DNA from: CAKZKT01 sp034434235 | Lineage (GTDB): Bacteria; Chloroflexota; Anaerolineae; CG2-30-64-16 | Direction of reading: 5' to 3' | DNA length: 52,788 nt | Assembly (NCBI GenBank): GCA_034434235.1 | Contig: DAOTZV010000054.1 | Location: forward strand, 1 to 52,788 | Part shown: positions 52,374-52,788 of the stretch, one piece after another | Layout of the letters: every line of letters starts with the position of its first letter | How positions within the stretch are numbered: the stretch's first letter is position 1 | Translations under genes and position numbers: made by a program | The notes under the pieces: model-generated | Databases searched by the model: none | Told to the model about the DNA's origin: nothing | Seen by the model: the letters and a program-made list of their open reading frames with translations, nothing else

Positions 52374-52670
52374 CCCAGCCGGTCTGCGACCAGCGTCGTG
52401 AGCGTACAAAGTCGTCTTGAGCGACCACAGACGGGGGTCACAGACCATAGGCATCAAGCTAAGCTTTGGAACTGCTTCCAGCCGGTCTGTGACCGGCGTC
52501 GTCGGCCTGAACATCTCGTCTCAGGCGGCCAGACGGGGGTCGCAGACCCCCTGCGAGCGAGAGAAAACGCAATTGTTCCCAGCCGGTCTGCGACCGGCGT
52601 CGTGAGCGTGCAAAGTCGTCTTGAGCGACCACGGACGGGGGTCACAGACCCCCTGCGAGCGAGAGCGATC
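52374..52670. repeat. Three ~102-bp tandem units with double palindromes
   Basis: Units start near 52375, 52478 and 52579. Each has a CCGGTCTGYGACCGG-type palindrome, about 40 bp of variable spacer, and a GGGGGTCRCAGACC(CCC)-type palindrome; units 2 and 3 share CTGCGAGCGAGAG after it, and units 1 and 3 share GTCGTGAGCGTRCAAAGTCG. These are the same two palindromes as inside the MITE-like elements at 26056 and 48783, without the terminal repeats. The 52169-52704 gap contains this array and the -10 at 52313. Confidence 0.85.
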
Positions 52671-52704
52671 AAAAAGTGCGTGAGTTATGTCAAGGAGTTG
52701 CCTG

Positions 52705-52788
52705 ATGCGACCAGCTCTCTCCCGGTTCGTTCTACCGACGATCATGCTGACGTTCGCCGCGCTTGCGGCCATCGTGGCGCTGGCGATG
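52705..52788 (+). CDS. N-terminus of secreted or membrane protein, cut by window edge
   Basis: ATG 52705 with AAGGAG 8 nt upstream opens 28 codons to the window end. MRPALSRFVLPTIML followed by Ala/Val/Leu-rich residues is a signal peptide or first membrane helix. Its upstream region is occupied by the tandem repeat array. Function cannot be told. Confidence 0.6.
   Translation, partial: MRPALSRFVLPTIMLTFAALAAIVALAM

Noticed and set aside
52328..52420. 30-codon frame after the TATAAT at 52313
   Set aside because: Half of it is repeat sequence and it has no ribosome site; best seen as part of a disrupted leader.

Overview
This 52.8 kb window is high-GC bacterial chromosome, densely coding on both strands. 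Gene content, GTG/TTG starts with strong Shine-Dalgarno sites, the Pro/Thr-rich tail of the class B PBP and the abundance of small palindromic intergenic repeats suggest a Chloroflexota bacterium (Anaerolineae/Caldilineae-like). This is inference from gene families; no 16S rRNA or other direct marker lies in the window.

Layout. (1) 0-9.7 kb, mostly plus strand: end of a membrane/secreted gene, carA-carB, a zinc alcohol dehydrogenase, a small membrane protein, a lower-GC AlbA_2/RecG-like ATPase gene and a glycogen-synthase-like glycosyltransferase. (2) 9.66-13.9 kb, minus strand: panB-panE-panC-panD-coaX, a nearly complete ketoisovalerate-to-CoA entry operon with a candidate attenuator ahead of panB. 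(3) 13.9-21.5 kb, plus strand: the rod-shape cluster mreB-mreC-mreD-mrdA-rodA, then gltX and tRNA-Gln(CUG). (4) 21.5-26 kb: thioredoxin-TPR protein, metallophosphoesterase, winged-helix protein, DUF84/YjjX NTPase and an NAD-dependent epimerase. (5) 26.2-32.8 kb, minus strand: glycoside hydrolase, solute-binding protein, trmD, rplS, rnhB, yraN, miaA and a YcaQ-like protein. (6) 32.8-40.3 kb, plus strand: two tiny membrane proteins, class II aldolase, a large secreted protein, tRNA-Glu(UUC), a shortened radical SAM protein, and a translationally coupled GH5-like/DegV/GNAT trio. (7) 40.5-48.6 kb: rnc on the minus strand, then ftsY, prfB (programmed +1 frameshift), smc, a DMT transporter and a small protein. 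(8) 48.7-52.8 kb: LysM protein, then galT-galK-gcvH-like on the minus strand, and the start of a membrane/secreted gene.

The most unusual content is repeats. At least six families of short palindromic elements occur here. One is a ~91-bp non-autonomous element with 12-bp terminal inverted repeats and a 5-bp target duplication in both copies; one copy duplicates the -10 box of the LysM gene. Its internal modules reappear as a ~102-bp tandem array at 52.4 kb. A second family of 26-36 bp palindromes (GTAGGGC-type) has different inner halves that stay complementary; one member supplies the carA stop codon, one mimics an ftsY start, and four form an exact 31-bp-period array at 49.3 kb. Other palindromes are inserted in frame inside carB and panE and are translated into the proteins. 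Two leaders (panB, ftsY) share a layout in which a short reading frame runs straight through a terminator hairpin.

Promoters are readable in many gaps: near-consensus -35/-10 pairs with 16-17 bp spacing and often an extended TGN -10, as expected for a sigma-70-type system.
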